Positions 5,774 to 5,882 of a DNA stretch of 5,882 bases are shown here, piece by piece. A program made the translations under genes and the position numbers. This stretch comes from Xanthobacteraceae bacterium (GTDB lineage: Bacteria > Pseudomonadota > Alphaproteobacteria > Rhizobiales > Xanthobacteraceae): positions 1-5,882 of the forward strand of contig JAICQA010000181.1 of the NCBI GenBank assembly GCA_025929595.1. The letters run 5' to 3'. The notes beneath the pieces are model-generated. The model worked only from the letters and a program-made list of their open reading frames with translations. It was not told the DNA's origin and searched no databases. The first letter of the stretch is position 1. Every line of letters begins with the position of its first letter.

Positions 5774-5832
5774 GCAGCAGTCCGTGTGACTTGGCAGAAT
5801 AGCCCTGCCCAACACTGATCGGCAAACGCGAG

Positions 5833-5860
5833 TTGCGAGCGCGGTCTCGCATGTTAGGGT
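5833..5860 (+). promoter_or_regulatory. Weak candidate promoter for a plus-strand gene beyond the window
   Basis: TTGCGA (5833-5838), 16 bases and TAGGGT (5855-5860) could be -35 and -10 boxes reading out of the window. A 6-bp inverted repeat, TGCGAG (5834-5839) and CTCGCA (5846-5851), lies across them and could be an operator. No start codon with an RBS is seen before the edge. The rest of 5774-5882 shows nothing else I can name, and no clear promoter for the minus-strand methyltransferase gene. Confidence 0.2.
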
Positions 5861-5882
5861 TTCGCGACCGTTTCAATTTTCA

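Overview
The window (about 64% G+C by eye) reads as an ordinary chromosomal stretch of an alphaproteobacterium, most likely of the order Hyphomicrobiales (Bradyrhizobium/Rhodopseudomonas/Xanthobacteraceae-like). Three things point there: the codon bias with long antisense shadow frames, the gene order chorismate mutase / hisC-like / tyrC opposite metX-metW, and an intergenic palindrome with GCGCATGATC ends and a CCGAAAA...TTTTCGG core, which resembles a dispersed repeat known from these genomes. The genus cannot be fixed from this sequence alone.

Layout. A minus-strand cluster occupies about 48-3077, read right to left: a chorismate mutase with an unusual C-terminal extension (3077-2217), a HisC-family aminotransferase (2124-1009) and a prephenate/arogenate dehydrogenase (1016-48, overlapping hisC by 8 bases). 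Together they cover chorismate -> prephenate -> tyrosine, with the aminotransferase probably shared with histidine synthesis. A possible further minus-strand gene begins at 29 and leaves the window. Between the mutase and the aminotransferase lies a 49-bp palindromic repeat whose end supplies the mutase stop codon.

A 130-base divergent promoter region (3078-3207) separates this cluster from the plus-strand pair metX-metW (3208-4413 and 4416-5048), which acylates homoserine for methionine synthesis. The region contains a good TTGACA -35 box for metX, a weaker opposing promoter, an imperfect palindrome in the metX spacer, and an 8-bp inverted repeat (TTAAGCCG/CGGCTTAA) placed symmetrically around both promoters.

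metW converges with a minus-strand SAM-dependent methyltransferase-like gene (5773-5045); their stop codons overlap by 4 bases, leaving no room for a terminator. The last 109 bases are the upstream region of that gene and may hold a promoter for a plus-strand gene beyond the edge.

No mobile gene, CRISPR array, RNA gene, toxin or defence system is visible. I do not see an undescribed multi-gene system. The points most worth a second look are the mutase extension, the repeat that provides a stop codon, the predicted NADP preference of the dehydrogenase, and the symmetric elements in the divergent promoter.
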